From an uncultured Lachnospiraceae bacterium (lineage in GTDB: Bacteria; Bacillota; Clostridia; Lachnospirales; Lachnospiraceae): a stretch of DNA of 64,000 nucleotides. A program made the position numbers and the translations under genes. Positions 14,598-23,948 of the stretch are shown in pieces. Under the pieces are notes generated by a model. The model had not been told where the DNA came from, did no database searches, and was given only the letters and a program-made list of their open reading frames with translations. The DNA lies in NCBI GenBank assembly GCA_910579395.1, contig CAJTUC010000019.1, positions 1-64,000 of the forward strand, given 5' to 3'. Positions within the stretch are counted from its first letter, which is position 1, and each line of letters begins with the position of its first letter.

Positions 14598-16514
14598 TCA
14601 GCCCTGCCGCCTGCGCTCGGCTTTTTTCGCTCTCTTGACCTGATACATTTTTCGGTCTGCCAGTTCTACAAGAATTTCCAAATCTGCTTTTTCTGCGTCA
14701 GTTTCTATCCAATAACCGATACTTGCATCCAAACAATAAGCTCTCGTATATCTGGCATTGTACTGCTCGATAGAATTTCTGATCCGCTCAATATATTCCT
14801 GAATACCCTCCTCAGAATACCCGTTCACGACAATAACGAATTCATCCCCGCCATATCTCGCCAATAACTCTCCATGATGGCGGTTATCCTCCAGAATATT
14901 CGCCATTGCTTTAATATAAACGTCTCCCTCTTCGTGTCCATACAGATCATTTACCGTTTTCAATCCATCCATATCTGCAAAAATAACGGCAACAGGCTGT
15001 TTTCTCCTTTTGGCCTCTTCCAGAATTCTTGGTGCGAACTTGTTGTATCCTGCCCGATTATTGACACCCGTTAATTCATCATACAGCCACATCTTACTCA
15101 GGCGGCCGAGCATTGCATTCATTGTATCCTGCCTGCGCACCGTTTCCAATGCGTTATCCAGACTCAGAATAAAATGCCTGAAAAAGCGGCTTTCTAACGC
15201 AGGCCGGTAATTGCCTACGACACAATAGCCAAAACAATATTCCTGATGATGCAGCGGCATGATCAGATAGAAATTGCCCTCTTTTCCACTCTTGCAGGAA
15301 AGTGGCAGCAGCGTGTTCTTATGAAAGCCGTCATAGCTGGCAAAAACCCCTCTTTCATACGCCAGCGGAATCCAGATATCATCCGTATATATCGTTTCAT
15401 CTCTTCCCCGCTCTTCTCCTTCCGCCATATGCTCCAATTCTTCATAATAATTTTCAATACTCCCGCACATGCACAGATAAAAATAATCTGGAGCGAGAAG
15501 CTCAATATACTGCTGCGTACACTCCTTAAAATCCTCAAAAGTTTCCAGCCCGGTAAATTCCGCCGCACAACATTTTAACAATTCCAGATTATCATCCACC
15601 TCGACCGATTTCTTAACATACATCTCCTGCAGTTCCGCATGCGTATAACTCTGCTTCTTATCACATCCACAGGACTGTGAAAAAAGCGGCTTTCCATATA
15701 CAATATGCTCCATAGGCGGATTTTCCTTCCTTATCGCCTGCACCAGTGTCCTATAGGCAATTTCCGCCGCTGTATATTCTCCCCGTCTGACTGTCGTCAA
15801 ACGAGGATGATTCAACTGCGCAATGGAACTGTTATCATAGCCTGTCACAAGAATATCTTCCGGTACTCGATATCCAGCCTCCTTCAATGCCAAAATGGCG
15901 CCAATGGCCATATCATCGTTCGCCGCCATGACCGCATCAGGCAATGGCATGTCCTTTTTCAGCAGTTCATTCACTGCCTGAATGCCGCTTTTATAAGTAT
16001 AATCCCCATAGGCCGCCATCTGCTCATCCCATTTTAGATGATACTGTTCCAACGCTTCCCTGTATGCGCTCAACCGTTCTGCCGCATCCTGACTCTCTAT
16101 AGGGCCGGATATATAGAAAATCCGCCGCACATGATGTTCCGTCACAAGATGCTCCACAATGGCATGTATACCTGATTGATTCTCCAGCCAGATATTGATG
16201 GTACCATCTATTTTGACCAGCATGGAAGCACAGGGAACTCCCGCTTTCTTAATCCTGCTGACCAGTTCTTCCCGAATCTTTACATCATGAATCGTTTCCA
16301 GATTGGTAATAACACCGTCATATTGTGTAAAATCCGGTAAATTGTAAATATTATATTCTCCTTTTTCGTATTTAAAACGTGACGCATAATACCACCCGTC
16401 ACATGTGAAAATATAAATGTTCGTTCCTTCCGGAAGTGCACTGTCCAATATACCATTAATCATTCTTTTCTGTGTATCAAACCCGACACCGCCCATTAAT
16501 ACTGCAATATCCAT
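14598..16514 (-). CDS. LacI-like ligand-binding domain fused to diguanylate cyclase
   Basis: A 638-residue cytosolic protein. Residues 1-285 resemble the sugar-binding core of LacI/GalR repressors (AVLMGGVGFDTQKRMINGIL; later PDAVMAANDDMAIGAILALK and DILVTGYDNSSIAQLNHPRL), but the DNA-binding HTH is missing. A middle region of about 180 residues, possibly GAF-like, starts with a CGCDKK motif. The end (about 475-630) is a GGDEF domain with intact YGGDEF and an upstream FADMDGLKTVND metal site, so it should make cyclic di-GMP in response to a small ligand. It has no membrane segment. The leader carries the recurrent CAGACTGAGAAAG motif before the ATG. Confidence 0.88.
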   Translation of the reverse strand: MDIAVLMGGVGFDTQKRMINGILDSALPEGTNIYIFTCDGWYYASRFKYEKGEYNIYNLPDFTQYDGVITNLETIHDVKIREELVSRIKKAGVPCASMLVKIDGTINIWLENQSGIHAIVEHLVTEHHVRRIFYISGPIESQDAAERLSAYREALEQYHLKWDEQMAAYGDYTYKSGIQAVNELLKKDMPLPDAVMAANDDMAIGAILALKEAGYRVPEDILVTGYDNSSIAQLNHPRLTTVRRGEYTAAEIAYRTLVQAIRKENPPMEHIVYGKPLFSQSCGCDKKQSYTHAELQEMYVKKSVEVDDNLELLKCCAAEFTGLETFEDFKECTQQYIELLAPDYFYLCMCGSIENYYEELEHMAEGEERGRDETIYTDDIWIPLAYERGVFASYDGFHKNTLLPLSCKSGKEGNFYLIMPLHHQEYCFGYCVVGNYRPALESRFFRHFILSLDNALETVRRQDTMNAMLGRLSKMWLYDELTGVNNRAGYNKFAPRILEEAKRRKQPVAVIFADMDGLKTVNDLYGHEEGDVYIKAMANILEDNRHHGELLARYGGDEFVIVVNGYSEEGIQEYIERIRNSIEQYNARYTRAYCLDASIGYWIETDAEKADLEILVELADRKMYQVKRAKKAERRRQG

Positions 16515-16523
16515 TTTTACGAC

Positions 16524-16540
16524 TATGCCTCTTTCTCAGT
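16524..16540 (-). promoter_or_regulatory. Recurrent leader motif before the 16514 gene
   Basis: Minus-strand CAGACTGAGAAAGAGGC, ending about 10 nt before the start codon, matches the leader motif at 35500-35526 and 49044-49066. It contains the purine-rich ribosome binding sequence. Confidence 0.45.
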
Positions 16541-16608
16541 CTGTAACCTACGCTGACTTTTTGAATTTTATATGTATATTGTAGCATAATTTATCTGCCG
16601 GAACCATA

Positions 16609-17586
16609 TTAAAGCTCTACTTTTCGTAAATAATATCCGAACTTCCCTTCTTCCGCTTCACCTCCCTCACATTCAAATGCTTCAAAGCCGAACATAAGCG
16701 CGACCATCTTTTCCCTTTCATAAAAAACGCCTGGTACGCCAAGATAAAAGTCTTTTTCTTTTCCCAGAATCAGGTACCGGTAATTATAAAATCCATGCAG
16801 CAGAAAACTGTTATTGACAAGATGCTGGTAATTTTCACGCAGAATAATGAAATCTTTTGGTGCCAGTTTCACATAGATTCTATTATCACCATAAGGATGT
16901 ATCTGCTCATAAGTAGTGAGCAGCTGCTCCCATTTATTTTCATAAAGCGGCGTGTGCTCCGGCTTCACTGAAATCCGTTCCGCCTTAACAGGCGGTTTCA
17001 CCGGCATCCTGTTCGCCTGCCTGCTGCTCATTGACTCTGCTCGTATGACAGGCGCTGCCTCTGTCTCTGCCTCTGTTTCCGGCTCCGCCAGATTTTTCGG
17101 CTTTGCTGCTTCTCTTACCCTTTCCCGGTACACCTCAGGCCGCACTGCTTCAATCGATGGTCTTTCCCGTTCTGCAGCTGTCTCTTCCATCCGGTCCGGC
17201 TGTTCGTCCTGCTTCTTCTCCGGCTGCACTGACAGCACTGCTGTATCCGTTTTTTTCTCTTTCCGCTCTCCCGTCGCAGCCAGTCTGCTTTCCCCCTTTA
17301 TTTTCCAGGCATCCGACAGGATAATTTCTGCCCGCAGAACCGGCTCCGCGGCTCTTCCGTTCCATTTTCCGTTTCCTTCTTTAATGGCGAGCACATCTGC
17401 TTCCTGCCAGCCCGCCTCACTTTGCAGACGAATGGGAAAATTTCCCGTTACGGCACCGGACATATTTTTGACTTGAAGTTCCACCCGATACATGCCGTCT
17501 CTCTCATCCACTTTCAAATAACCCGCATTCCTCTCCTTCACCTGGTCGTGAAAAAGTCCCATATAAATAATTTCTTTCTGGTACAT
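16609..17586 (-). CDS. Conserved Clostridia protein, possibly DUF6128 family
   Basis: A 325-residue soluble protein. Residues 1-95 form a beta-rich domain beginning MYQKEIIYMGLFHDQVKERN. Residues 100-205 are a charged, Glu/Lys/Arg/Pro-rich linker that looks disordered. The C-terminal 110 residues are well packed and conserved-looking (HPYGDNRIYVKLAPKDFIIL, then GVPGVFYEREKMVALMFGFE and YYLRKVEL). I believe this end corresponds to the family called DUF6128 in Lachnospiraceae but cannot verify it. No catalytic motif, membrane helix or signal peptide is visible. Repeat copy B fills the gap between the CdaR gene and this one. Confidence 0.65.
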   Translation of the reverse strand: MYQKEIIYMGLFHDQVKERNAGYLKVDERDGMYRVELQVKNMSGAVTGNFPIRLQSEAGWQEADVLAIKEGNGKWNGRAAEPVLRAEIILSDAWKIKGESRLAATGERKEKKTDTAVLSVQPEKKQDEQPDRMEETAAERERPSIEAVRPEVYRERVREAAKPKNLAEPETEAETEAAPVIRAESMSSRQANRMPVKPPVKAERISVKPEHTPLYENKWEQLLTTYEQIHPYGDNRIYVKLAPKDFIILRENYQHLVNNSFLLHGFYNYRYLILGKEKDFYLGVPGVFYEREKMVALMFGFEAFECEGGEAEEGKFGYYLRKVEL

Positions 17587-17672
17587 CCTCTCACCTCTCT
17601 ATTCTATATATATGTCGAATATACCAAAAAATGCCAGACAATCTCTTGTCTGACATTGAAATTTTTTAACCG

Positions 17673-17787
17673 GGAGAATGCCGCTTTTTAGGCATTCTCC
17701 AGCGTGAGAAAGATTTGCCTTCGGCAAATCGTAGAACTTCTTAGCGAAACAGCCTTTGCTGTGAGCTCCAGAAGTTCTTCTCACGCT
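17673..17787 (-). repeat. Covarying multibranch intergenic element, copy B
   Basis: Lateral hairpin GGAGAATGCC/GGCATTCTCC (17673-17682 with 17691-17700), outer helix AGCGTGAGA (17701-17709) with TCTCACGCT (17779-17787), inner hairpin GATTTGC/GCAAATC, arm AGAACTTCT with AGAAGTTCT, tip ACAGC/GCTGT. On the minus strand it starts within the TAG stop codon of the CdaR gene (17786-17788). It is the most regular copy; all stems pair without mismatch apart from the arm's outer flank. Confidence 0.88.
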
Positions 17788-18874
17788 AGTATTCTAATGA
17801 ATCCAGATACTTCATATAATTTACTACCATGAGAGCAATTTTAAAGGTAAGGGCATCATCAAAAGTTCGAATATCCAGTCCTGTACTCTTCGCCAGTTTC
17901 TCAATACGATAAACAAGCGTATTCCGATGCACAAACAATTGTCTGGAAGTTTCCGATACATTCAGGTTATTTTCAAAGAACTTATTAATGGTCGTCAAGG
18001 TCTCTTCATCCAATTCATCAGGTACATTGGCGCCAAAAATTTCATCAATAAAAATCTGACAGAGATTCACAGGAAGTTGATAGATCAATCTGCCGATTCC
18101 CAGCCTGTTATAAGCCGTCACTCTCTTTTCTGCATAAAAAATCTTTCCAACATCCAATGCCATCTTCGCTTCCTTATAAGATTTGGAAACATCTTTCAGT
18201 TCTTCCACAATGGTTCCATAGGACACCCGGACATTCATCATAGCTTCCATATTCATCATATCAACAATCGTATTCGCCGTATGCTCCATTACCTCATAAC
18301 TCTCTCCCGCTGCCAGCGCCTTGATCAAAATCACATTGCTCTCATCTACCGCAGTAATATAATCCCCGATTTGAGCAGAGAACATTCCATTCAGCAATTC
18401 CGATGCCGAGCTCTCCTTCTCGCTTCCGGTCTCGATCAGAAAAACCGCTCTGGGTACGGTCACTTCTATATGCAGCTTTTTTGCACGATTATAAATATCG
18501 ACCAACAGCATATTATCTAAAAGTAAATTTTGAAAAAAGTTATTTCTGTCATATTTTTCCTTATAGGCAATGATCAGGTTCTGCAGCTGACTCACAGCAA
18601 TCTTGCCAATCATGTAAGTGTCTTCGCCTATGCCTCTTGCATCCAGAACGTAGAGCTGTTCGCTCTCATCCAGTATCTTTAAAAGGTGATGTGTTCCAAT
18701 TACCTGACTGTCCGCCGGTGAATCTACAAATTCCGTGATCAGATTTAGCGCCAGATCATTTAACTCAAAAGTAGATGCTACGATATTTCCCTCCAAATCT
18801 AATACACATAAATCAACTTTCGTAATAGCTTTTAACTCTTCTATACTGGTCCTGATAACCTGACTTGATATCAT
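17786..18874 (-). CDS. CdaR/PucR-family transcriptional regulator
   Basis: A 362-residue regulator. The N-terminal part (about 1-130) has the DLCVLDLEGNIVASTFE pattern of a sugar-diacid-recognition/PAS-like sensor. The C-terminal HTH (about 305-360) reads FFENNLNVSETSRQLFVHRN followed by TLVYRIEKLAKSTGLDIRTF, the hallmark of PucR/CdaR proteins. Its neighbour upstream is the general sugar ATPase at 19021-20130, with a terminator between them; this CdaR/MsmX pairing is common in Clostridia. It may tune carbohydrate import, but the target is not shown. Its stop codon lies in repeat copy B. Confidence 0.88.
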   Translation of the reverse strand: MISSQVIRTSIEELKAITKVDLCVLDLEGNIVASTFELNDLALNLITEFVDSPADSQVIGTHHLLKILDESEQLYVLDARGIGEDTYMIGKIAVSQLQNLIIAYKEKYDRNNFFQNLLLDNMLLVDIYNRAKKLHIEVTVPRAVFLIETGSEKESSASELLNGMFSAQIGDYITAVDESNVILIKALAAGESYEVMEHTANTIVDMMNMEAMMNVRVSYGTIVEELKDVSKSYKEAKMALDVGKIFYAEKRVTAYNRLGIGRLIYQLPVNLCQIFIDEIFGANVPDELDEETLTTINKFFENNLNVSETSRQLFVHRNTLVYRIEKLAKSTGLDIRTFDDALTFKIALMVVNYMKYLDSLEY

Positions 18875-18982
18875 GTCTGTCTCCTTCTCTGCTATTTGAG
18901 CATTCCCCTTCTTTAATCATTCCCCATTCGAGCGCGCACGCATGGCGCGCGGACTATACCGCCGCAATTTCCTGTAATGATA

Positions 18983-19010
18983 AAAAGGGGATGCTGCCGC
19001 ATCCCCTCCG
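18983..19010 (-). terminator. Terminator of the MsmX-type ATPase gene
   Basis: Minus-strand AGGGGATGC-GGCA-GCATCCCCT followed by TTTTTA, 11-40 nt after the ATPase stop. Confidence 0.9.
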
Positions 19011-19020
19011 ATTACCGTGA

Positions 19021-20130
19021 TTAGTTTGTGATAATCTGCTCTGTTTCTTTATCAAATACATGAATCTTTTCAACATCAAATGCAAACTTAACTGAATCAC
19101 CAGGTTTTGCTGTTGTACGGGAATCCACTCTTGCCGTAATCGGGAACTCAGCAAGATCAAAGTATAAGTAAACTTCTGCACCGAGCAACTCGTATACTTT
19201 AATGGTAGATTCGAATGTACATTTAGCGGAGCTAACGTATTCCGGTGAATCGTATACATCCTCAGGACGAATACCAAACGTAACTGTCTTTCCGGCATAG
19301 CCGCCGTCAATCAGTTTCTTGGATTTTGCTGCCGGAAGCGGAATGCTGCCACCAGCTACTTTCAGGTTTGCCGTATCGCCGCTTACCTCAACAACTGCAT
19401 CAAGGAAGTTCATCTGAGGTGATCCCATGAATCCTGCAACGAACAGGTTCTGCGGTTTCTGATATAAGTTCTGAGGTGTATCTACCTGCTGAACAACACC
19501 ATCTTTCATAACAACAATTCTGGTACCCAGTGTCATAGCCTCTGTCTGGTCATGTGTTACATAGATGATTGTTGTGCCCAGTCTCTGATGCAGTTTGGAA
19601 ATCTCAACACGCATCTGCACACGAAGTTTAGCATCCAAGTTTGAAAGCGGCTCATCCATAAGGAATACCTTAGGATTACGAACGATTGCACGCCCCATAG
19701 CAACACGCTGTCTCTGACCACCGGACAAAGCCTTCGGTTTACGATCAAGGAGAGGAGTCAAGTCAAGAATCTTAGCTGCCTCTTTAACCATCTTATCAAT
19801 TTCATCTTTCGGCACTTTTCTTAACTTCAGACCGAATGCCATATTGTCATATACAGACATATGAGGATACAAAGCGTAGTTCTGGAATACCATTGCGATA
19901 TCTCTGTCCTTCGGCTCAACATCATTAACGACTCTGTCACCGATTTTCAATTCGCCGGATGAAATGTCTTCCAGACCTGCAATCATACGAAGAGTTGTAG
20001 ATTTACCACAACCTGAAGGTCCTACGAAAATAATAAATTCCTGGTCTGCAATCTCAAGATTGAAATCTTTTACTGCCTCGAATCCGTTAGGATATACTTT
20101 GCAGACATTTTTTAATGATAAACTTGCCAT
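19021..20130 (-). CDS. Multi-sugar ABC transporter ATP-binding protein (MsmX/UgpC type)
   Basis: A 369-residue ATPase with VGPSGCGKST (Walker A, about 36-45), LSGGQRQR signature, FLMDEPLSNLDAKLR (Walker B/D-loop) and YVTHDQTEAM (switch His), followed by the complete TOBE/OB regulatory domain. It lies alone, without permease or binding protein genes. That is how the shared MsmX-type ATPases that energise many CUT1 sugar importers are usually found. Codon choice is more strongly biased than in most neighbours, which suits high expression. The start follows AGGAGG. A possible -10 box TATACT lies about 70-75 nt upstream of the SD without a good -35. Confidence 0.93.
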   Translation of the reverse strand: MASLSLKNVCKVYPNGFEAVKDFNLEIADQEFIIFVGPSGCGKSTTLRMIAGLEDISSGELKIGDRVVNDVEPKDRDIAMVFQNYALYPHMSVYDNMAFGLKLRKVPKDEIDKMVKEAAKILDLTPLLDRKPKALSGGQRQRVAMGRAIVRNPKVFLMDEPLSNLDAKLRVQMRVEISKLHQRLGTTIIYVTHDQTEAMTLGTRIVVMKDGVVQQVDTPQNLYQKPQNLFVAGFMGSPQMNFLDAVVEVSGDTANLKVAGGSIPLPAAKSKKLIDGGYAGKTVTFGIRPEDVYDSPEYVSSAKCTFESTIKVYELLGAEVYLYFDLAEFPITARVDSRTTAKPGDSVKFAFDVEKIHVFDKETEQIITN

Positions 20131-20361
20131 GTGCTTGTGCCTCCTAAATTATTTCATTTCTTTTATTCATGATTATTTGTAATAATCAAGTCTGAAATTA
20201 GTATAACGAACTTCCAAAATCTTTTCCATACCACTATTTCACAAAGATTTTGCTTTCCATTGTAGAATTTGCTCACTTTCGTTGCGAAGCTTACTTTTTT
20301 CTGACAAGTTGACCAAGAAACTATCTTTTTCTTGTACATCTTGCCCAAAAGCCTCCGCGCT

Positions 20362-21840
20362 TTATTTTTCCATCCAACTGTCTTTATAAAAAGCCAGCTG
20401 GTTCTTTCCACGCTCTTTCGCCTTATAAAGCGCCTGGTCCGCCGCCTTATAAAGACTCTCAAAATCTGCACCTTCTTCCGGGAAGATTGCAACACCGATA
20501 CTCGCCGTAGCAGAATATTTCGTATATTCTCCCGCCTTAAAATCATGGAAGAAGTTTTCCACTTTTTTCGCTTCTTTTCTGATGGAATCGTCCGCAGATA
20601 TATTTTTCAAAAAGATAAAAAATTCATCTCCGCCTACACGGCCGATAATATCCGAAGCCCGGAAAAGCGAACCAATCTGCTGACCGAGTGAACGAAGCAC
20701 CTCGTCGCCAAAAGCATGCCCCATCGTATCATTTATTTTCTTGAAATTATCGATATCCAATATAAACATCATGGAACGGCTTTTGGGATTCTTCGCCATA
20801 TATTCTTTGATCTTACGTTCCGTTGCAAGCTTGTTATTCAGCCCTGTCAACAAATCCGTATCGGCCTTTTCTTCCAGCTGTTCCTGCCTTCTGTTATTAA
20901 GGACTTTGCTCGCAATATTAATGCCAATGATTATGCAGATAAATACCACCGTCACAATGACCAGCTGAATCATCATATTTCTGACGTCCATCCATTGCTG
21001 TGCCACCTGCCTGTCTATGTAATCCTGCGAAATTCCCGTGACCAGTGTCCAGTTGTTGATGCCGACCGGAACATATGTCAGCGCCGATTCCGTATCCCCC
21101 ATTTTCACGGTGGAAACAGAACTCACACGGTTCGTAATGCGGGTCTTCATTTTCTTGACCGCATCCTCATTCCCGGCTCTCAGCACATCATACAGATTAT
21201 CTCCCTCCTTCCAGCTGTTCCCTGTACCCGAAGCAAGCAGAAGCGTACCATTTTCATCGATTAAAGCTACGATATTCCATGCTACGAAATCATTCTTCTT
21301 AACGACCGCCTCAAAATTATTCAACGGGTAAAACAAAAGCATGTGCCCAAGACCTTCTTCATATCTGACAGGAACGTTGGCAACAACAGCCTTATGCCCC
21401 TTGATTCCGTCATCCGGTACAAAATGATAGGTGGATTCTTTTACCGCATTCATTTCCTCAAAATATTCCCATTCGGCCATGGAAATTTTTTCCCCGGCAT
21501 TATCAATGCCTTTTCCCTCTTCGTCCAGCATATAAACCGCATAGGCTCCGGAATACCTCATTGCGAGCCGAATCGTTTTCAGCGCATAGACAGACTCTAC
21601 CGATGTCTTATCTTCCATAAGCTCCGCTATCGGTTCACCGATTGTCGTAAGAAGCGTGAGCTGTTCCCTGAAATTATCCGCACAGGCGCCCGCCGCATCC
21701 GCCATATTCCTCGTGACTGTATCGTTCGCGCTCAGCCTGCTTTTAGTGATAAAGTTAAAAAGCATGATTGCGAGCACCATGAGCAGGATTCCTGCCGGGA
21801 CCAACCACTGCCCCACTATTGTTTTCCTGTTATCATCCAT
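20362..21840 (-). CDS. Membrane diguanylate cyclase with dCache-like sensor
   Basis: A 492-residue protein: membrane helix (about 10-32), an external domain of about 250 residues with dCache features (SGAYAVYMLDEEGKGI; YVPVGINNWTLVTGIS), a second helix (about 293-315) and a cytoplasmic GGDEF domain with intact GRVGGDEFFIF and an upstream FILDIDNFKKIND metal site. It should make cyclic di-GMP in response to an external ligand. I chose ATG 21840 because GAGG is 6 nt upstream. The start then overlaps the YesL stop as ATGGATGA, giving coupled translation. ATG 21861 is an alternative. Confidence 0.9.
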   Translation of the reverse strand: MDDNRKTIVGQWLVPAGILLMVLAIMLFNFITKSRLSANDTVTRNMADAAGACADNFREQLTLLTTIGEPIAELMEDKTSVESVYALKTIRLAMRYSGAYAVYMLDEEGKGIDNAGEKISMAEWEYFEEMNAVKESTYHFVPDDGIKGHKAVVANVPVRYEEGLGHMLLFYPLNNFEAVVKKNDFVAWNIVALIDENGTLLLASGTGNSWKEGDNLYDVLRAGNEDAVKKMKTRITNRVSSVSTVKMGDTESALTYVPVGINNWTLVTGISQDYIDRQVAQQWMDVRNMMIQLVIVTVVFICIIIGINIASKVLNNRRQEQLEEKADTDLLTGLNNKLATERKIKEYMAKNPKSRSMMFILDIDNFKKINDTMGHAFGDEVLRSLGQQIGSLFRASDIIGRVGGDEFFIFLKNISADDSIRKEAKKVENFFHDFKAGEYTKYSATASIGVAIFPEEGADFESLYKAADQALYKAKERGKNQLAFYKDSWMEK

Positions 21841-22516
21841 TGTTTTCCTCGTTTCCTTCATCTGCCTTTACGGAAAATTCTTCATCTGAAACAATCGCCT
21901 GCTCTTCCGGCTCGAATTTCTTAAAGATTCCGCTGTATAAATAAGCAGAAGCATAGGCCGGCGCCGAAATGCCGAACAGAATAACAAAAATACCGGCATA
22001 ACTCGAAAAATACAAGATTATCATAGGAAGTGCCAGCAATACGATCATCAGCAATGTTTTGGGTAAGTTCAGGATCGCCATGCAGAAAGCATTCTTTATG
22101 GTATTCTTTACCGTATTATCGAATCTGGACAAAACCGGGAAAATATATACCGCTACCATCAAAAAGACGATCGCGATCGCCAGTATCGCTATCATCAGAA
22201 TAGTCGGGAATTTTACGCCCGAATATGAAAAAATCAGGAAATCCCCCACATATACGACAATCACAAGAAGCATGAGCAGCCATAAAATGGTGGCCTGCCT
22301 GAAATTCTGCTTAAAGGATTTAAAAAACCCCCTGACCAGATACCCTTCTTCTCCCCGTACCGTTTTCAGAAGAACATAGTGCATTCCCGTGCACGCCGCT
22401 CCAATCGTAAATATCGGAATACAACAGATTATCATCAGAAAATTCAATATCATCAAATCGGCTATCCGATTCAGCACCCGCATAAACGGGCTGTCCAAAT
22501 CAAAAATCTTACTCAT
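21833..22516 (-). CDS. YesL-like (DUF624) membrane protein
   Basis: A 227-residue protein with about five membrane helices. The start SPFMRVLNRIADLMILNFLM, then GAACTGMHYVLLK and the FFKSFKQNFRQATILWLL segment match the DUF624/YesL family, whose members often lie beside sugar transport genes in Firmicutes. Its biochemical role is not established. It is coupled to the diguanylate cyclase downstream by an 8-nt overlap, which suggests a joint membrane function. The C-terminal 30 residues are acidic and probably disordered. Confidence 0.82.
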   Translation of the reverse strand: MSKIFDLDSPFMRVLNRIADLMILNFLMIICCIPIFTIGAACTGMHYVLLKTVRGEEGYLVRGFFKSFKQNFRQATILWLLMLLVIVVYVGDFLIFSYSGVKFPTILMIAILAIAIVFLMVAVYIFPVLSRFDNTVKNTIKNAFCMAILNLPKTLLMIVLLALPMIILYFSSYAGIFVILFGISAPAYASAYLYSGIFKKFEPEEQAIVSDEEFSVKADEGNEENNG

Positions 22517-22650
22517 AGAAATCCCTCGTTTTGTTTATTTTTATATCCTTTTTCATGTTCTTGCTTCTGTCTATTATAGTACATAATTTTCTAAAAAAAC
22601 CAGATGATTGACAAAATTTTATAAAAATTTATCAATCATTTTGAAAATGT

Positions 22651-23907
22651 TTACATTTTAAAGCGTTTACTTACCAGCGCATACTGAGAATTCAGCATTT
22701 GATACATTTTCATGACCTCTGCCGATTCCGTCTGCACACTCTGCATAATATCGTCATAAGAATTGATAAAGGTATTGACGATCTGTCTGTCCAGACGGTC
22801 CAAAGAAGCCTCTTCGCTTAAATTTTCAATCACCTTTTCCCTGGGCAGAGGTTCCCTGTAAGCCCTCTCATTCGTCATACCCGTAATCGAATCCGCAACC
22901 TGAAGAACTTTCTGCTCCCGCCCCATCTGCTGTGCCCTCAGCCGTTTCGGATAACCGCTGCCATCTCCTCTTTCGTGGTGGCCGAGCACGATTGACAGAA
23001 CATCTTCGCGAAGCATATTTCCCAGCACTTTTTCCGCCGCGTTCACGTGGAGCCTCACTTTTTTAATCTCGTCCGAATTCAGCTTTCTTGGCACTTCGAC
23101 AATCTCTTTGGGAATCGCCAGCATGCCGATATCATGAAGCAATGCACCGTAATACAGCTTTTCTTTCATATCCTCCGTCATCGTCAGCCGGCCGGCCAGC
23201 TTTTCACAAATATGTATCGTCGTGATCGAATCGATGACAGACTGCTCACTGCGGAACCCTGTACAGTACATGAGCATCTCCAGGAACTTCTTTTTGCCCT
23301 CATTGGAAAAAATCATATAATCGATTATATTTTCCAGTTCTTCTTTATATTCACCCGTTTTCAGCTTCGTGAAAATATCATACTTTTTGGCGGCCTCGTA
23401 AAAACGGTTCAGGCCTTCTTCGGACAATCTCGTCCCTGCCTGCTTATGGAACATCTGCATGTTGAACTGACTTCCCATCGCTGAAAAATAAATATCCATT
23501 TTTTCCGCGATATTGATATAAGCCGCAATATCTTTATAAGCATAATCCATTTTCCGAAGCTGCTCGTAATCCATATGGTGATACATGATGACCTTGGCCA
23601 GTTCTTCCACCGGAGACAGATATTTGAAGAAAAGATATCCGTAAATTGTATGCGCCCGGCTGTCTCTGGACTCATACCGGAGCATATCGTTCAGCACTCC
23701 CGCTTCCGTCTTATATGCGCCAATATCATGCAGCGTTGCTACCATCACAATATCCGCCAGCTCAAATTCCTCATAGATGCCTTTTTCCTCCAGCATCTTG
23801 TATACCATATAGGCAACTCTGGAACCATGATCCATCAATCTCGGATGAATCAGCCTCAAAGTATTTTTCATCAATACGAAAATGTCTCTGCTCTTAATAT
23901 ACTCCAT
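22651..23907 (-). CDS. HD-GYP cyclic di-GMP phosphodiesterase
   Basis: A 418-residue cytosolic protein with two HD-type regions. The first (about 20-170) has ATLHDIGAYKTE and YHHMDYE. The second (about 215-390) has LLHDIGMLAIPKEIV, HVNAAEKVLGN, LGHHERGDGSGYPKRL and VADSITGMTNERAYREPL, that is, the metal-binding HD and an intact GYP. It should hydrolyse cyclic di-GMP and so oppose the GGDEF proteins of the region. It is downstream of a GNAT gene and a dehydrogenase gene on the same strand with short gaps. The conserved second domain makes the call firm; the first may be a sensory or degenerate HD. Confidence 0.9.
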   Translation of the reverse strand: MEYIKSRDIFVLMKNTLRLIHPRLMDHGSRVAYMVYKMLEEKGIYEEFELADIVMVATLHDIGAYKTEAGVLNDMLRYESRDSRAHTIYGYLFFKYLSPVEELAKVIMYHHMDYEQLRKMDYAYKDIAAYINIAEKMDIYFSAMGSQFNMQMFHKQAGTRLSEEGLNRFYEAAKKYDIFTKLKTGEYKEELENIIDYMIFSNEGKKKFLEMLMYCTGFRSEQSVIDSITTIHICEKLAGRLTMTEDMKEKLYYGALLHDIGMLAIPKEIVEVPRKLNSDEIKKVRLHVNAAEKVLGNMLREDVLSIVLGHHERGDGSGYPKRLRAQQMGREQKVLQVADSITGMTNERAYREPLPREKVIENLSEEASLDRLDRQIVNTFINSYDDIMQSVQTESAEVMKMYQMLNSQYALVSKRFKM

Positions 23908-23948
23908 GATATTCCATCCTTTTCTTTTACTCCGACTGCAGAATACGC

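Noticed and set aside
17599..17784. A minus-strand reading frame through repeat copy B, similar to one through copy A (both start MRRTS and contain FAKKFYD)
   Set aside because: No ribosome binding site, and the bases change in stem-paired fashion between copies, altering residues while keeping pairing. The shared frame follows from the conserved element length.
22642..22655. TGAAAATGTTTACA resembles a catabolite response element
   Set aside because: One mismatch at the central CG and located at the 3' end of the HD-GYP gene, where control of a promoter is implausible.
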